From: Azospirillum sp. B21
GTDB taxonomy: Bacteria > Pseudomonadota > Alphaproteobacteria > Azospirillales > Azospirillaceae
Assembly (NCBI RefSeq): GCF_008364825.1
Contig: NZ_VTTO01000016.1
Coordinates: 62,001 to 126,000, forward strand
Reading direction: 5' to 3'
DNA length: 64,000 nucleotides
Shown in pieces: positions 42,543 to 52,292 of this stretch. Under the pieces are notes generated by a model that was not told the origin of the DNA, searched no databases, and saw only the letters and a list, made by a program, of their open reading frames with translations. The first letter of the stretch is position 1. Every line of letters starts with the position of its first letter. Position numbers and translations under genes: made by a program.

Positions 42543-43559
42543 ATGCGCCCGACTATGCGCCCCCTGCACGCCCTGCTGCTTCTGATCGCCCTGCTGGCCG
42601 TTCAGAGTCTGGCCGCTCCGACTTTCGCACAAGCGCAGCTCTATCAGGCGCCCGGCCCCAACTCGCCCACCACGAAGGAGCAGGTGCCGCTTTACGTCCC
42701 GCAGGACGACAAGCTGATCGGCCGTGTCAGCATCCCCGACGAGAAGCTGGCGGTGCTGGTCCAGCCGGAAGGGCGGGAATGGCGGGAATGGCGCAGCCAC
42801 ACGCTGCGGCTGGCGATCGGCGGGCTGGCGATCGGCATGACGGCGGTGCTGACGATCTTCTTCCTCTATCGCGGCACCATCCGCATCCATGGCGGCAAGG
42901 CGGGGCGGCTGGTCCTGCGGTTCAACGGGCTGGACCGCTTCGCCCATTGGACGACGGCGGTCAGCTTCCTGACCATGGCGCTGACCGGCGTGATCCTCAC
43001 CTTCGGCCGGACGCTGCTGATCCCGCTGATCGGCCATCAGGCCTTCACCCCGCTGGCCGAATATTCCAAGTCGATCCACAACTTCGTCAGCGTGCCCTTC
43101 GTCGTCGGGCTGCTGATGATCGTAGCGCTCTGGATGCGCGACAACATTCCCGAAAAGTCCGACTGGCAATGGGTCAAGACCGGCGGCGGCCTGTTTTCCA
43201 AGGCCGGCGGCCATCATCCGGAAGCCGGGCGCTTCAACGCCGGACAGAAGGGGGTGTTCTGGGGCATCGTGCTGGGCGGGATCGGCATGGCGGTCACCGG
43301 CTATCTGCTGATGGTGCCCTTCGCCTTCACCGGGATCGGCGGCATGCAGATCATGCACGTCATCCACGGGCTGCTGGCGGCCGTGCTGATCGCGGTGGTG
43401 ATCGGCCACATCTACATCGGTACCATCGGCATGGAAGGCGCCTTCGACGCCATGGGCAGCGGCGATGTCGACGAGGCCTGGGCCATTGAGCATCACCGCC
43501 GCTGGTACGAGGAGCAGCTGCGCAAGGGCTATGTCGAGGGCCGTCATCCCGCAGAGTGA
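42543..43559 (+). CDS. fdhC: Formate dehydrogenase cytochrome b556 (gamma) subunit
   Basis: Membrane anchor of 338 residues passing electrons to quinone. An N-terminal signal (LHALLLLIALLAVQSLAAPT) leads into a periplasmic stretch and then four membrane spans. Candidate haem-ligand histidines lie in DRFAHWTTAVSFLTM, KSIHNFV, MQIMHVIHGLLA and VIGHIYIGT. GGGAG precedes the start. It is separated from fdhB by a palindromic repeat but clearly belongs to the same complex. Confidence 0.93.
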   Translation: MRPTMRPLHALLLLIALLAVQSLAAPTFAQAQLYQAPGPNSPTTKEQVPLYVPQDDKLIGRVSIPDEKLAVLVQPEGREWREWRSHTLRLAIGGLAIGMTAVLTIFFLYRGTIRIHGGKAGRLVLRFNGLDRFAHWTTAVSFLTMALTGVILTFGRTLLIPLIGHQAFTPLAEYSKSIHNFVSVPFVVGLLMIVALWMRDNIPEKSDWQWVKTGGGLFSKAGGHHPEAGRFNAGQKGVFWGIVLGGIGMAVTGYLLMVPFAFTGIGGMQIMHVIHGLLAAVLIAVVIGHIYIGTIGMEGAFDAMGSGDVDEAWAIEHHRRWYEEQLRKGYVEGRHPAE

Positions 43560-43760
43560 ACGGCCGCCGAGTGAGCGGCCGCCCGGTGGGTGGCTCTCCC
43601 GAGGCTGGCGGGATCGGGTGGTGCACGAACAATCCCGCCACCCGATCTTCTCCTTCCATAGTACAATTTACCCTCCACCTCCCAGAGTGGCTGAATGGCG
43701 CAGACAAACGCGCTGGACCGGGGACCTGTCCGGTTCGCCACACTGAGAGGAACGGCCCAA

Positions 43761-45281
<1,521 letters not shown>

Positions 45282-45310
45282 GCCCCGCTCCTCCCTATCG
45301 GGCAAACCTG

Positions 45311-45339
45311 GGCCGGGGGCGAGTCCCCCGGCCTTTTTT
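45311..45339 (+). terminator. Rho-independent terminator after exaC
   Basis: GGCCGGGGG / CCCCCGGCC stem, 9 bp, followed by TTTTTT. It lies between exaC and the DUF779 gene, so the latter is reached only by read-through or from its own promoter. Confidence 0.92.
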
Positions 45340-45373
45340 CTTTCCCCGCGTGGTTTCGTGATAAAGGACCACC

Positions 45374-45769
45374 ATGCCGACCGCCCCCACGCCAATAGAG
45401 CGCGTCATCGCCACCCCCGAAGCCATCGCCCTGTTGGTCCGCCTGTCGGCCAAGCACGGCCCGCTGATGCTGCATCTGTCGGGCGGCTGCTGCGACGGGT
45501 CGGCGCCGCTTTGCCTGCCGCTGGGGGAGTTCCGTCTGGGCGAGCGCGACCTTTGTCTCGGCATGGTCGCCGGTGCGCCCTTCTGCATGGGCGACGACAC
45601 CTTCCAATGGTGGCGCAACACCCAGGTCATCCTGGACGTTATCCAGGCGCGCGGCGGCGGCTTTTCAATCGAGGCGCCGGACGGCGTGCGCTTCACCGCC
45701 AAGGCCCGCCTGTTCACGGATGAGGAATTGGCGGAGCTTTCCGATCCGCAACCTGCAAACACGCTCTGA
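45374..45769 (+). CDS. DUF779 protein, aldehyde dehydrogenase-associated
   Basis: Protein of 131 residues with conserved LSGGCCDGSAPLCLP near residue 36 and GAPFCMGDDTFQWWRNTQVI near residue 68; the Cys pair and acidic residues could bind metal. DUF779 proteins are regularly encoded next to ExaC-like aldehyde dehydrogenases, but their role is unknown to me. Separated from exaC by a terminator and 92 bases. Confidence 0.88.
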   Translation: MPTAPTPIERVIATPEAIALLVRLSAKHGPLMLHLSGGCCDGSAPLCLPLGEFRLGERDLCLGMVAGAPFCMGDDTFQWWRNTQVILDVIQARGGGFSIEAPDGVRFTAKARLFTDEELAELSDPQPANTL

Positions 45770-45904
45770 CAGACCATCACCGGGGAGCCATCCTCCACCA
45801 TGTCCTCCTTCACCGGCCCGCGGATTGGCCTTGCCCGCCGCCATCCCTGGAGTACCCTTGCCGGATCGCATCCGCGGACGGAGCGGGAGGTGCAGGGGGA
45901 AGCC

Positions 45905-47098
45905 ATGTCCGCACGGGAGACTTCCGTGAAGGGGCCGACGAGGACGGCGACCGGCGACGGCATGCCGCGCGCCGTCACCCATGCCGAACGCCCCGACGAG
46001 GCGGCAAGGGAGCTGCGCGCCGGGCTGGGCGATGTGGTGCTGGAACTGGTGCTCGTCTTCTGCGCGCCCAGTTACGACCGCAACGCCCTGGCCGATGCGC
46101 TGGCGGCGGAGTTCGGCATGGTGCCGGTCATCGGCTGCACCACGGCGGGGGAGATCGGCCCCGGCGGCTACACCACCAATGCGCTGGTCGCGGTGGGCTT
46201 CCCGACCGAAGATTTCTGCGTCGTCACGGCACTCGTCGATCATGTCGACCGCTTCGAGATCGCCGACAGCACCGCCATCGCGCGTTCCCTGCTGTCGCGC
46301 CGCGACCGCGCGCTGGCCTCGCGGCCGGTGCCGCTGGGCGAGGACGCCCGCAGCTTCGCCATGCTGCTGATCGACGGCCTGTCGATGAGCGAGGAGACGG
46401 TGGTCAGCGCACTGCACAGCGCGCTGATCGACATCCCGCTGTTCGGCGCCTCGGCCGGCGACGACCTGCATTTCGAACGCACCTTCGTCCTGCATGAGGG
46501 CGCATTCCACCCCAATGCGGCGGTGGTGGCGCTGTTCACGACCAATCGGCCCTTCACCGTCTTCCGCACCCAGCATTTCGTCAGCTCCGACCGCAAGATG
46601 GTGGTTACCGGCGCCGATCCGCAGCACCGCATCGTCCACGAGATCAATGCTGAGCCGGCGGGCCGCGAATACGCCCGGCTGGTCGGGCTGGAGGGGGAGC
46701 CGCTGACCCCGATGATCTTCGCCTCCCACCCGGTGGTGGTGCGGGTCGGCGGCCAGTACCATGTCCGCTCCATCCAGAAGGTGAACGACGACGAAAGCCT
46801 GACCTTCTTCTGCGCCATCGACGAGGGCATCGTCCTGACGGTGGCGGAGGGGGTGGATCCCGTTTCCAACTTCGATGGGCTGATCGAGGGCATCGAGGCG
46901 GAGGTCGGCGCGCCCGACCTGATCCTCGGCTGCGACTGCATCCTGCGCCGGCTGGAGATGGAGCAGCGGCAATTGAATGCGGTGATGTCGGAACGGTTGG
47001 CCCGTCACCGGGTTGTCGGATTTTGCGCCTATGGCGAACAGGTGAACGGCATGCACGTCAACCAGACCTTCACGGGCGTCGCCATTGGAGGGCGCTAA
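45905..47098 (+). CDS. FIST-domain sensor protein (NosP-like)
   Basis: Cytoplasmic protein of 397 residues with FIST-N (about 35-230: VVLELVLVFCAPSYDRNALA, VIGCTTAGEIGPGGYTTNAL, LIDGLSMSEETVVSALHSAL, FGASAGDDL) and FIST-C (about 240-385). The kinase gene follows only 3 bases later. FIST proteins next to such kinases include NosP of Pseudomonas, a haem-based NO sensor. Whether this one binds haem cannot be decided here. Start 45905 is preceded by a strong AGGGGGAAGCC site; an earlier in-frame start lacks one. Confidence 0.87.
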   Translation: MSARETSVKGPTRTATGDGMPRAVTHAERPDEAARELRAGLGDVVLELVLVFCAPSYDRNALADALAAEFGMVPVIGCTTAGEIGPGGYTTNALVAVGFPTEDFCVVTALVDHVDRFEIADSTAIARSLLSRRDRALASRPVPLGEDARSFAMLLIDGLSMSEETVVSALHSALIDIPLFGASAGDDLHFERTFVLHEGAFHPNAAVVALFTTNRPFTVFRTQHFVSSDRKMVVTGADPQHRIVHEINAEPAGREYARLVGLEGEPLTPMIFASHPVVVRVGGQYHVRSIQKVNDDESLTFFCAIDEGIVLTVAEGVDPVSNFDGLIEGIEAEVGAPDLILGCDCILRRLEMEQRQLNAVMSERLARHRVVGFCAYGEQVNGMHVNQTFTGVAIGGR

Positions 47099-47101
47099 GC
47101 C

Positions 47102-48940
47102 ATGGCCGGCATCCCCACCCGCAGCCTGACCGCCGGGACGATCGACCCCGCCGACCGCATCGCCGAGCTTGAGCGCGAGAACGCCAAGCTCCAGCGCATC
47201 AACAAGGTGTTGATGGACCGTGTCGAGCGGTCGATGGACTTCCAGGGCGGCGCCTTCTCGCTGTTCCAGACCGCCATCGTGCTGGAGCAGAAGATCCGCG
47301 AACGCACGCTGGAGCTGGAACGCGCCCTGCACAAGCTGGAGGACAGCAACCGCGACCTCGCCCGCGCCAAGGAGCTGGCGGATACCATGCGCACCCGGCT
47401 GTTCGAGGCGATCGAGTCGGTGAACGAGGGATTTGCCCTGTTCGACTCCGCGGACCGGCTGGTGCTGTGCAATCGCAAATACCTGTCCTACTGGCCCTCG
47501 GTGGCCGGGCGCATCCAGGCCGGCATCCGCTTCAACGATCTGGTGGCGATGGTCGCCGCCGCAGGTGCTGTCAGCGAACCGCCGCCCGACGTCTGGCTGC
47601 GCGAGCGGATGGAGCATCGCCACGACCTGAAGGGGGTCTTCCTGAACCGGCTGTCCGACGGCCGCTGGATCCAGGTGAACGAGCGGCGCACCCGCGACGG
47701 CGGCATCGTCGGCGTCTACACCGACATCACCGTCATCAAGCGCGAGGAGGAGCGGCGGCGCGCATCCGAACAGGCGGAGAAATCCGCCCTGATGATGCTG
47801 AACGACCAGCTTCAGCAGGCGAAATCCCAGGCCGATCAGGCCAATTTGTCGAAGACCCGTTTCATCGCCGCTGCCAGCCACGACCTGCTGCAGCCGCTGA
47901 ACGCCGCCCGCCTGTTCGTTTCGGCACTGGCCGACCTTGAGCAGCCGGCCGGCAACATCGAACTGGTGGAAAACATCGACGTGGCTTTGGCGTCGGTGGA
48001 GGATCTGCTGTCGGCGCTGCTGGATATCTCCAAGCTCGACGCCGGGGCGGTGACGCCGGAGCTGACCGATTTCCCCCTGCGCGGCATCCTGGCGCCGCTC
48101 GCCACCGAATATGCCGCCGTGGCGGCGGAGCGCGGCATCGACCTCAAGGTGGTGGCTTCGGGAGCGGTGGTGCGCAGCGACATGCGGCTGCTGCGTCGGA
48201 TCGTGCAGAATTTCCTGTCCAACGCGCTCCGCTATGTCCAAGGCGGCCGGGTGGTGGTCGGCTGTCGCCGGACCGGCGACGGCATCCGGATCGAGGTGTG
48301 GGACAACGGGCCCGGCATCCCGCGCGACAAGATCGCCGAGATCTTCCAGGAGTTCCGCCGCCTCGACACGCCCGTCACCAAGGGGCGCGACCGTGGCATG
48401 GGGTTGGGCCTCGCCATCGTCGACCGCGTCGCCCGCATGCTGGGCCACCCGATCACCGTGCGGTCGGAGCCGGGCCGCGGTTCGGTCTTCGCCGTCACCG
48501 TGCCGCGCGGGACCGAGCGCCGCGCCGTGCGCCCGGCCAGCGTCGCCGCCCGGCCGATGACCAACCGGCTGGCCGGCACCTCGGTGCTGGTGCTGGACAA
48601 CGAGCCGGCGGTGGTGGCGGGGATGGAAGCGCTGCTGCGTGGCTGGGCCTGCGACGTGGTGTCGGCCACCAACGGCGACGAGGCGCTGGCCCTGCTGTCC
48701 GGCATGCCGCAGCCGCCGGATTTGCTGATCGCCGACTACCACCTCGACGACGGAGCGTTGGGCGTCAACGAGGTGGCGCGGCTGCGCGCCGCCTGCGGCC
48801 GCATCCTGCCCGCCGTGATCGTCACCGCCAACCGTACGCCGGAACTGGCCGACGAGGCCAAGGCGGCGGGCTGTCTGGTGCTGAACAAGCCGGTGAAGCC
48901 GGCGCAGCTGCGCGCGGTGATGTCGGGGCTGGTGGGATAG
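47102..48940 (+). CDS. Cytoplasmic hybrid histidine kinase, PAS-HisKA-HATPase-REC (NahK/ErcS'-like)
   Basis: Soluble kinase of 612 residues with no membrane segments. Order: coiled coil (about 16-95), PAS (100-215), HisKA with His260 in AAASHDLLQPLN, HATPase (about 360-475; DNGPGIPRDKI and GMGLGLAIV), and C-terminal receiver (about 495-610, phospho-Asp in LIADYHLDDG). It is encoded 3 bases after the FIST protein, whose signal it probably receives. The NahK/ErcS' group in Pseudomonas has the same kinase core and the same FIST neighbour. Confidence 0.9.
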   Translation: MAGIPTRSLTAGTIDPADRIAELERENAKLQRINKVLMDRVERSMDFQGGAFSLFQTAIVLEQKIRERTLELERALHKLEDSNRDLARAKELADTMRTRLFEAIESVNEGFALFDSADRLVLCNRKYLSYWPSVAGRIQAGIRFNDLVAMVAAAGAVSEPPPDVWLRERMEHRHDLKGVFLNRLSDGRWIQVNERRTRDGGIVGVYTDITVIKREEERRRASEQAEKSALMMLNDQLQQAKSQADQANLSKTRFIAAASHDLLQPLNAARLFVSALADLEQPAGNIELVENIDVALASVEDLLSALLDISKLDAGAVTPELTDFPLRGILAPLATEYAAVAAERGIDLKVVASGAVVRSDMRLLRRIVQNFLSNALRYVQGGRVVVGCRRTGDGIRIEVWDNGPGIPRDKIAEIFQEFRRLDTPVTKGRDRGMGLGLAIVDRVARMLGHPITVRSEPGRGSVFAVTVPRGTERRAVRPASVAARPMTNRLAGTSVLVLDNEPAVVAGMEALLRGWACDVVSATNGDEALALLSGMPQPPDLLIADYHLDDGALGVNEVARLRAACGRILPAVIVTANRTPELADEAKAAGCLVLNKPVKPAQLRAVMSGLVG

Positions 48941-49006
48941 TGCGGCTGGAAAGTGGCGTGATGATTTACCGGTAACGCCTTACCGGTTCGGCTGTTGTCG
49001 GTTCTT

Positions 49007-49726
49007 ATGACCGACCCGGCTGCGTTGCGCGACAAGGCGCTTGAGATCCACCGGCTGCTGTGCACCGTCTACGGCTGCCCAGTCGCCTATTTCCACAGCC
49101 TCGACCCGCTGAGCGAGCTGGTGTCGTCGCTGCTGTCGCACCGCACCAGGAATGCCGCCTCCGGCGCCGCCTTCAAGGCGCTCCGGCGGCGCTGGCCCGA
49201 TTGGGAGTCGGTGCGCGACGCCCCGGTCGCCGAAGTGGAGGCGACCATTGCCGGCGTCACATGGCCGGAGCAGAAGGCGCCGCGCATCCAGGCCATCCTG
49301 CGCCGAATCACCGAGCGGGTCGGCAGCCTGTCGCTCGACCTGCTGTCCGGCATGCCGGTGCCGGAGGCCCGTGCCTGGCTGGAGGAGTTGCCGGGGGTGG
49401 GGCCGAAGACCAGCGCGGCGGTGCTGAGTTTCTCCACACTGCGGCAGGCGGCATTGCCGGTGGACAGCCATCACCACCGTGTCGCCGTGCGCACCGGCCT
49501 GATCCCCGCCAACGTCGCCGTCGGCCCCTCCCACGCCGTGCTGTCGGCGCAGTTGCCGGCGGAATGGGACGCCCAGCAGGTCTACGACAACCACGAGGTC
49601 ATGATGCTGCACGGCCAGCGCTGCTGCTATTATCAGGCGCCGGCCTGCGACCGCTGCGTGCTGCTGCGCCTGTGCCCGACCGGACAGGCCCTGCGCCCGT
49701 CCGAGGATGAGCGGGAGAGGGCGTGA
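49007..49726 (+). CDS. Endonuclease III-family DNA glycosylase
   Basis: Base-excision-repair type protein of 239 residues. The helix-hairpin-helix LPGVGPKTSAAVLSF (near residue 126) contains the catalytic Lys position, and VDSHHHRVAVRTGL provides the catalytic Asp. The C-terminus has the [4Fe-4S] loop C-x6-C-x2-C-x5-C (CYYQAPACDRCVLLRLC). It differs from housekeeping Nth in its N-terminal part and may be a second paralogue with its own substrate range. Start is ATG 49007. Confidence 0.88.
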   Translation: MTDPAALRDKALEIHRLLCTVYGCPVAYFHSLDPLSELVSSLLSHRTRNAASGAAFKALRRRWPDWESVRDAPVAEVEATIAGVTWPEQKAPRIQAILRRITERVGSLSLDLLSGMPVPEARAWLEELPGVGPKTSAAVLSFSTLRQAALPVDSHHHRVAVRTGLIPANVAVGPSHAVLSAQLPAEWDAQQVYDNHEVMMLHGQRCCYYQAPACDRCVLLRLCPTGQALRPSEDERERA

Positions 49727-49817
49727 GGGGAGTTCTGCCGGCGCAGGGCTGCCGGTTCCGCCGGATCCTGCTACTATGTTTCGTCATCGGCCATAGGTTG
49801 CCGAAAAGGAGGCTGAT

Positions 49818-50051
49818 ATGGGTTATGCTGAATTGATTAAGAAGCTGCAAGCCCTTCCCGAAGATAAGCAGGCCGAAGTTTTCGATTTCGTCGAATTCCT
49901 GTCCGCCCGCGTCGCCGCCTCCAAGGAATCTAAAGAGGAAGAGTGGTCTGAAAGTCAATTTTCCAAGTTCAGCATGAAACAGGCGATGAGGGGGATGGAA
50001 GATGACCCCGTCACCTACAGCCGTGACGATCTCCGAGAGGTTTGGCGGTGA
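49818..50051 (+). CDS. DUF2281-type antitoxin-like protein
   Basis: Protein of 77 residues with the pattern ELIKKLQALPEDKQAEVFDF-VEFLSAR, typical of DUF2281/VapB-like small proteins, and an acidic C-terminus with AMRGMEDDPVTYSRDDLREV. AAGGAGG precedes ATG. Such proteins usually pair with a toxin overlapping their 3' end, but here the overlapping GTG frame is closed after 18 codons, so the partner is missing or decayed. Confidence 0.75.
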   Translation: MGYAELIKKLQALPEDKQAEVFDFVEFLSARVAASKESKEEEWSESQFSKFSMKQAMRGMEDDPVTYSRDDLREVWR

Positions 50052-50473
50052 AGAGGGCTGGTCAGATTGCGCCTGCGCCATCGTTTGGCTGCTTGGTTGA
50101 CTGAAACGCCGAAAATCACGTGATTGGACATCCGCGATCCTCACGTTTTGTGCATTGCAACACGCAGCCATTCCCAGAACGCAGGGCCATTCATCCTCAA
50201 CTGGGCCATAATAGAACATGTGAGCGACGAAGACGCCGCTCCGGTTTGCACAAGACGAGGCCTGAGGTGATTCACAAGATTTTGGACGCGATCGATAACA
50301 TCATCGCGGAAAAGCGGGAAAACGGCCAGCTTGAGGAATGGCTCAAGAGTGGTGCCGCCCGGCGGTTCTGCGAGAAGATTTCGTCCGAGCGAAAGCACTA
50401 CTATCCCGCTCTGCTCCTGTACTTGGAGCGCAATGGCGAGAAGCACGTATGACGGCACATGGGTAACGGGGAC
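50052..50473. other. Gene-poor, probably decayed stretch
   Basis: Lower GC than surroundings. It starts with a GTG frame of 18 codons overlapping the antitoxin-like stop. Another short GTG frame (50220-50270) overlaps the start of a 61-codon frame (50267-50452), suggesting one ancestral gene broken by a frameshift or two coupled micro-genes. No family recognised. Confidence 0.45.
50267..50452 (+). CDS. Possible small protein or gene fragment, 61 residues
   Basis: GTG-started frame giving a charged helical product (HKILDAIDNIIAEKRENGQL ... HYYPALLLYLERNGEKHV). The composition looks protein-like rather than random, and a terminator follows at 50474. It lacks a clear ribosome-binding site apart from GAGG, and it may be the 3' remnant of a longer gene. 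Confidence 0.3.
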   Translation: MIHKILDAIDNIIAEKRENGQLEEWLKSGAARRFCEKISSERKHYYPALLLYLERNGEKHV

Positions 50474-50505
50474 GGGCCGCGGATTTCCGCGGCCCGCCCG
50501 TTTTT
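50474..50505 (+). terminator. Rho-independent terminator, plus strand
   Basis: GGGCCGCGG / CCGCGGCCC stem with ATTT loop, then GCCCGTTTTT. It lies between the small plus-strand frame and the convergent CoA-transferase gene, and implies that something upstream on the plus strand is transcribed. Confidence 0.85.
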
Positions 50506-50513
50506 GAGGAACC

Positions 50514-52022
50514 TTATTCGGCGGCCAGCGGCTTCGGCATCATGCTGCCGGTCTGCTGGAAGCGGGTGTGCCAGGCGAAGGCCTCCTCCAGCAAATGCGG
50601 GGTGTGTCCGCCGCGTTGAAGTGCCCGGCGCTGATAGTCCGCTGCCAGTTCGCGATAGCTGGGATGGACGCAGTTGCGGATGATGGTTTCCGCCCGCTCG
50701 CGCGGCGCCAGCCCACGCAGGTCGGCCAGACCGACCTCCGTCACCAGAACGTCGACGTCATGTTCGTTGTGGTCGACGTGGCTGACCATCGGCACGACGC
50801 TGGAGATGGCGCCGCCCTTGGCCAGCGACTTGGTGACGAAGATGGCGAGGTGGCTGTTGCGGGCGAAGTCGCCGGAACCGCCGATGCCGTTCATCATCTG
50901 CGTGCCGTTGATATGGGTGGAGTTGACGTTGCCGTAGATGTCGCACTCCAGCGCCGTGTTGATGCCGATGACGCCCAGGCGGCGGATCACCTCCGGATGG
51001 TTGGAGATCTCCTGCGGGCGCAGCAGCAGCCGGCCCTTGTAGGAGCCGATCTTCGGCAGCACTTCGGCGTATTTCCCGGAGCTGAGCGTGATCGAGGATC
51101 CCGAGGCGAAGTTCAGCTTGCCGGCGTCGAACAACTCGAAGGTGCTGTCCTGCAGAACCTCGCTGTACATGGTCAGGTCGTGGAACGGCCCGTCGATCAG
51201 CCCGTGCAGCACGGCGTTGGCGATCGTGCCGATGCCGGCCTGCAGCGGCGCCAGCGAGCGGCTCATCCGGCCCTGCTTCACCTCGCGGCCCAGGAACTCG
51301 ATCAGGTGACCGGCGATGGCGTTGGTCTCGTCGTCCGGCGGCAGGATGCTGGCGGAGCTGTCCTGCTTGCGCGTCACCACGATGGCCGCGATCCGCGACG
51401 GGTCGATCGGGATATAGGGCAGGCCGGCGCGGCTTTCCGCCGTCACCACCGGGATCGGCTCGCGGAAGGGGCGGCGGGTCGGGATGTAGACGTCGTGCAT
51501 CCCCTCCAGATCCAGCGGCTGGGTCAGGTTCAGCTCGATGATGATCTTCTCGGCCAGGATGGCGAAGGTCGCCGAATTGCCGATGGAGGTGGTCGGCACG
51601 ATTCCGCCGTTTTCGGTGATGGCGCAGGCCTCGATCACCGCGACGTCGACCGGCCCCATCTGGCGCGAGCGCAGCAGTTCCACCGTCTCCGACAGATGCT
51701 GGTCGACGAACATCACCTCGCCGCGGTTGATCGCCTTGCGCAGCACCGGGTCGGCTTGGAAGGGCAGGCGGCGCGACAGCACCCCGGCCTCGGTCAGGAT
51801 GCGGTCCACGTCGTTGCCCAGCGAGGCGCCGGTCATCAGCGTGATCTTCAGCTTTTCGGACGCGGCGCGTTCGGCCAGCGCCAGCGGCACGGCCTTGGCG
51901 TCGCCGGCGCGGGTGAAGCCGCTCATGCCCACGGTCATGCCGTCCTTGATCAGGAAGGCGGCCTCTTCCGCCGGCACGACCTTGCCCCACAGGGACTTCA
52001 GGCGAATGCGATCTCGGTACAT
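50514..52022 (-). CDS. Acetyl-CoA hydrolase / succinyl-CoA:acetate CoA-transferase family
   Basis: Class I CoA-transferase of 502 residues, of the Cat1/Ach1/AarC group. It has the active-site Glu288 in LTMYSEVLQDS, the preceding QAGIGTIANAVL, the ASGSSITLSSGKY loop and GIGGSGDFARNS near residue 380. It would move CoA between acetate and another acyl-CoA such as succinyl-CoA; true hydrolase activity in this group is usually minor. AAGGA precedes the start. It stands alone. The 270 bases upstream hold two small hairpins (GAAACT/AGTTTC and CGCCAAGT/ACTTGGCG, 52240-52283) past the end of the GGDEF gene. Confidence 0.9.
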   Translation of the reverse strand: MYRDRIRLKSLWGKVVPAEEAAFLIKDGMTVGMSGFTRAGDAKAVPLALAERAASEKLKITLMTGASLGNDVDRILTEAGVLSRRLPFQADPVLRKAINRGEVMFVDQHLSETVELLRSRQMGPVDVAVIEACAITENGGIVPTTSIGNSATFAILAEKIIIELNLTQPLDLEGMHDVYIPTRRPFREPIPVVTAESRAGLPYIPIDPSRIAAIVVTRKQDSSASILPPDDETNAIAGHLIEFLGREVKQGRMSRSLAPLQAGIGTIANAVLHGLIDGPFHDLTMYSEVLQDSTFELFDAGKLNFASGSSITLSSGKYAEVLPKIGSYKGRLLLRPQEISNHPEVIRRLGVIGINTALECDIYGNVNSTHINGTQMMNGIGGSGDFARNSHLAIFVTKSLAKGGAISSVVPMVSHVDHNEHDVDVLVTEVGLADLRGLAPRERAETIIRNCVHPSYRELAADYQRRALQRGGHTPHLLEEAFAWHTRFQQTGSMMPKPLAAE

Positions 52023-52292
52023 CGGGCGTTCCTTTTATGAGTGCTTATTGGCGAATGGAGAACGATCCGTTCCCATGCGGTCATATTTTTTGTTTGAAAA
52101 TACTCATAAGGAGGTGCTGTCCGGCGCCGCAATTGTTCGTCCGGAATATCAGGCCATCCTGATGTGAATGGGTGGGCGAATATCGGCAGAGTGGTGCGGG
52201 ATGTGGACAGAAACCTATGGGGGGCAGAGATCAACAAATGAAACTCAGTTTCGTTTCCGCCAAGTTCAAGAAGTTACTTGGCGCTCTGCCCC

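Noticed and set aside
43684..43744. Stretch before exaC that resembles a tRNA-Leu/Ser 5' half (GTGGCTGAATGG) with pairing ends AGAGTGG/CCACACT and a GGTTCG
   Set aside because: Only about 61 bases, no anticodon arm can be folded and the T arm is incomplete. It is at best a chance likeness or an old remnant.
45665..48742. Minus-strand open frame of about 1000 codons antisense to the FIST and kinase genes
   Set aside because: Antisense shadow; the sense strand encodes well-defined FIST, PAS, HisKA and receiver domains.
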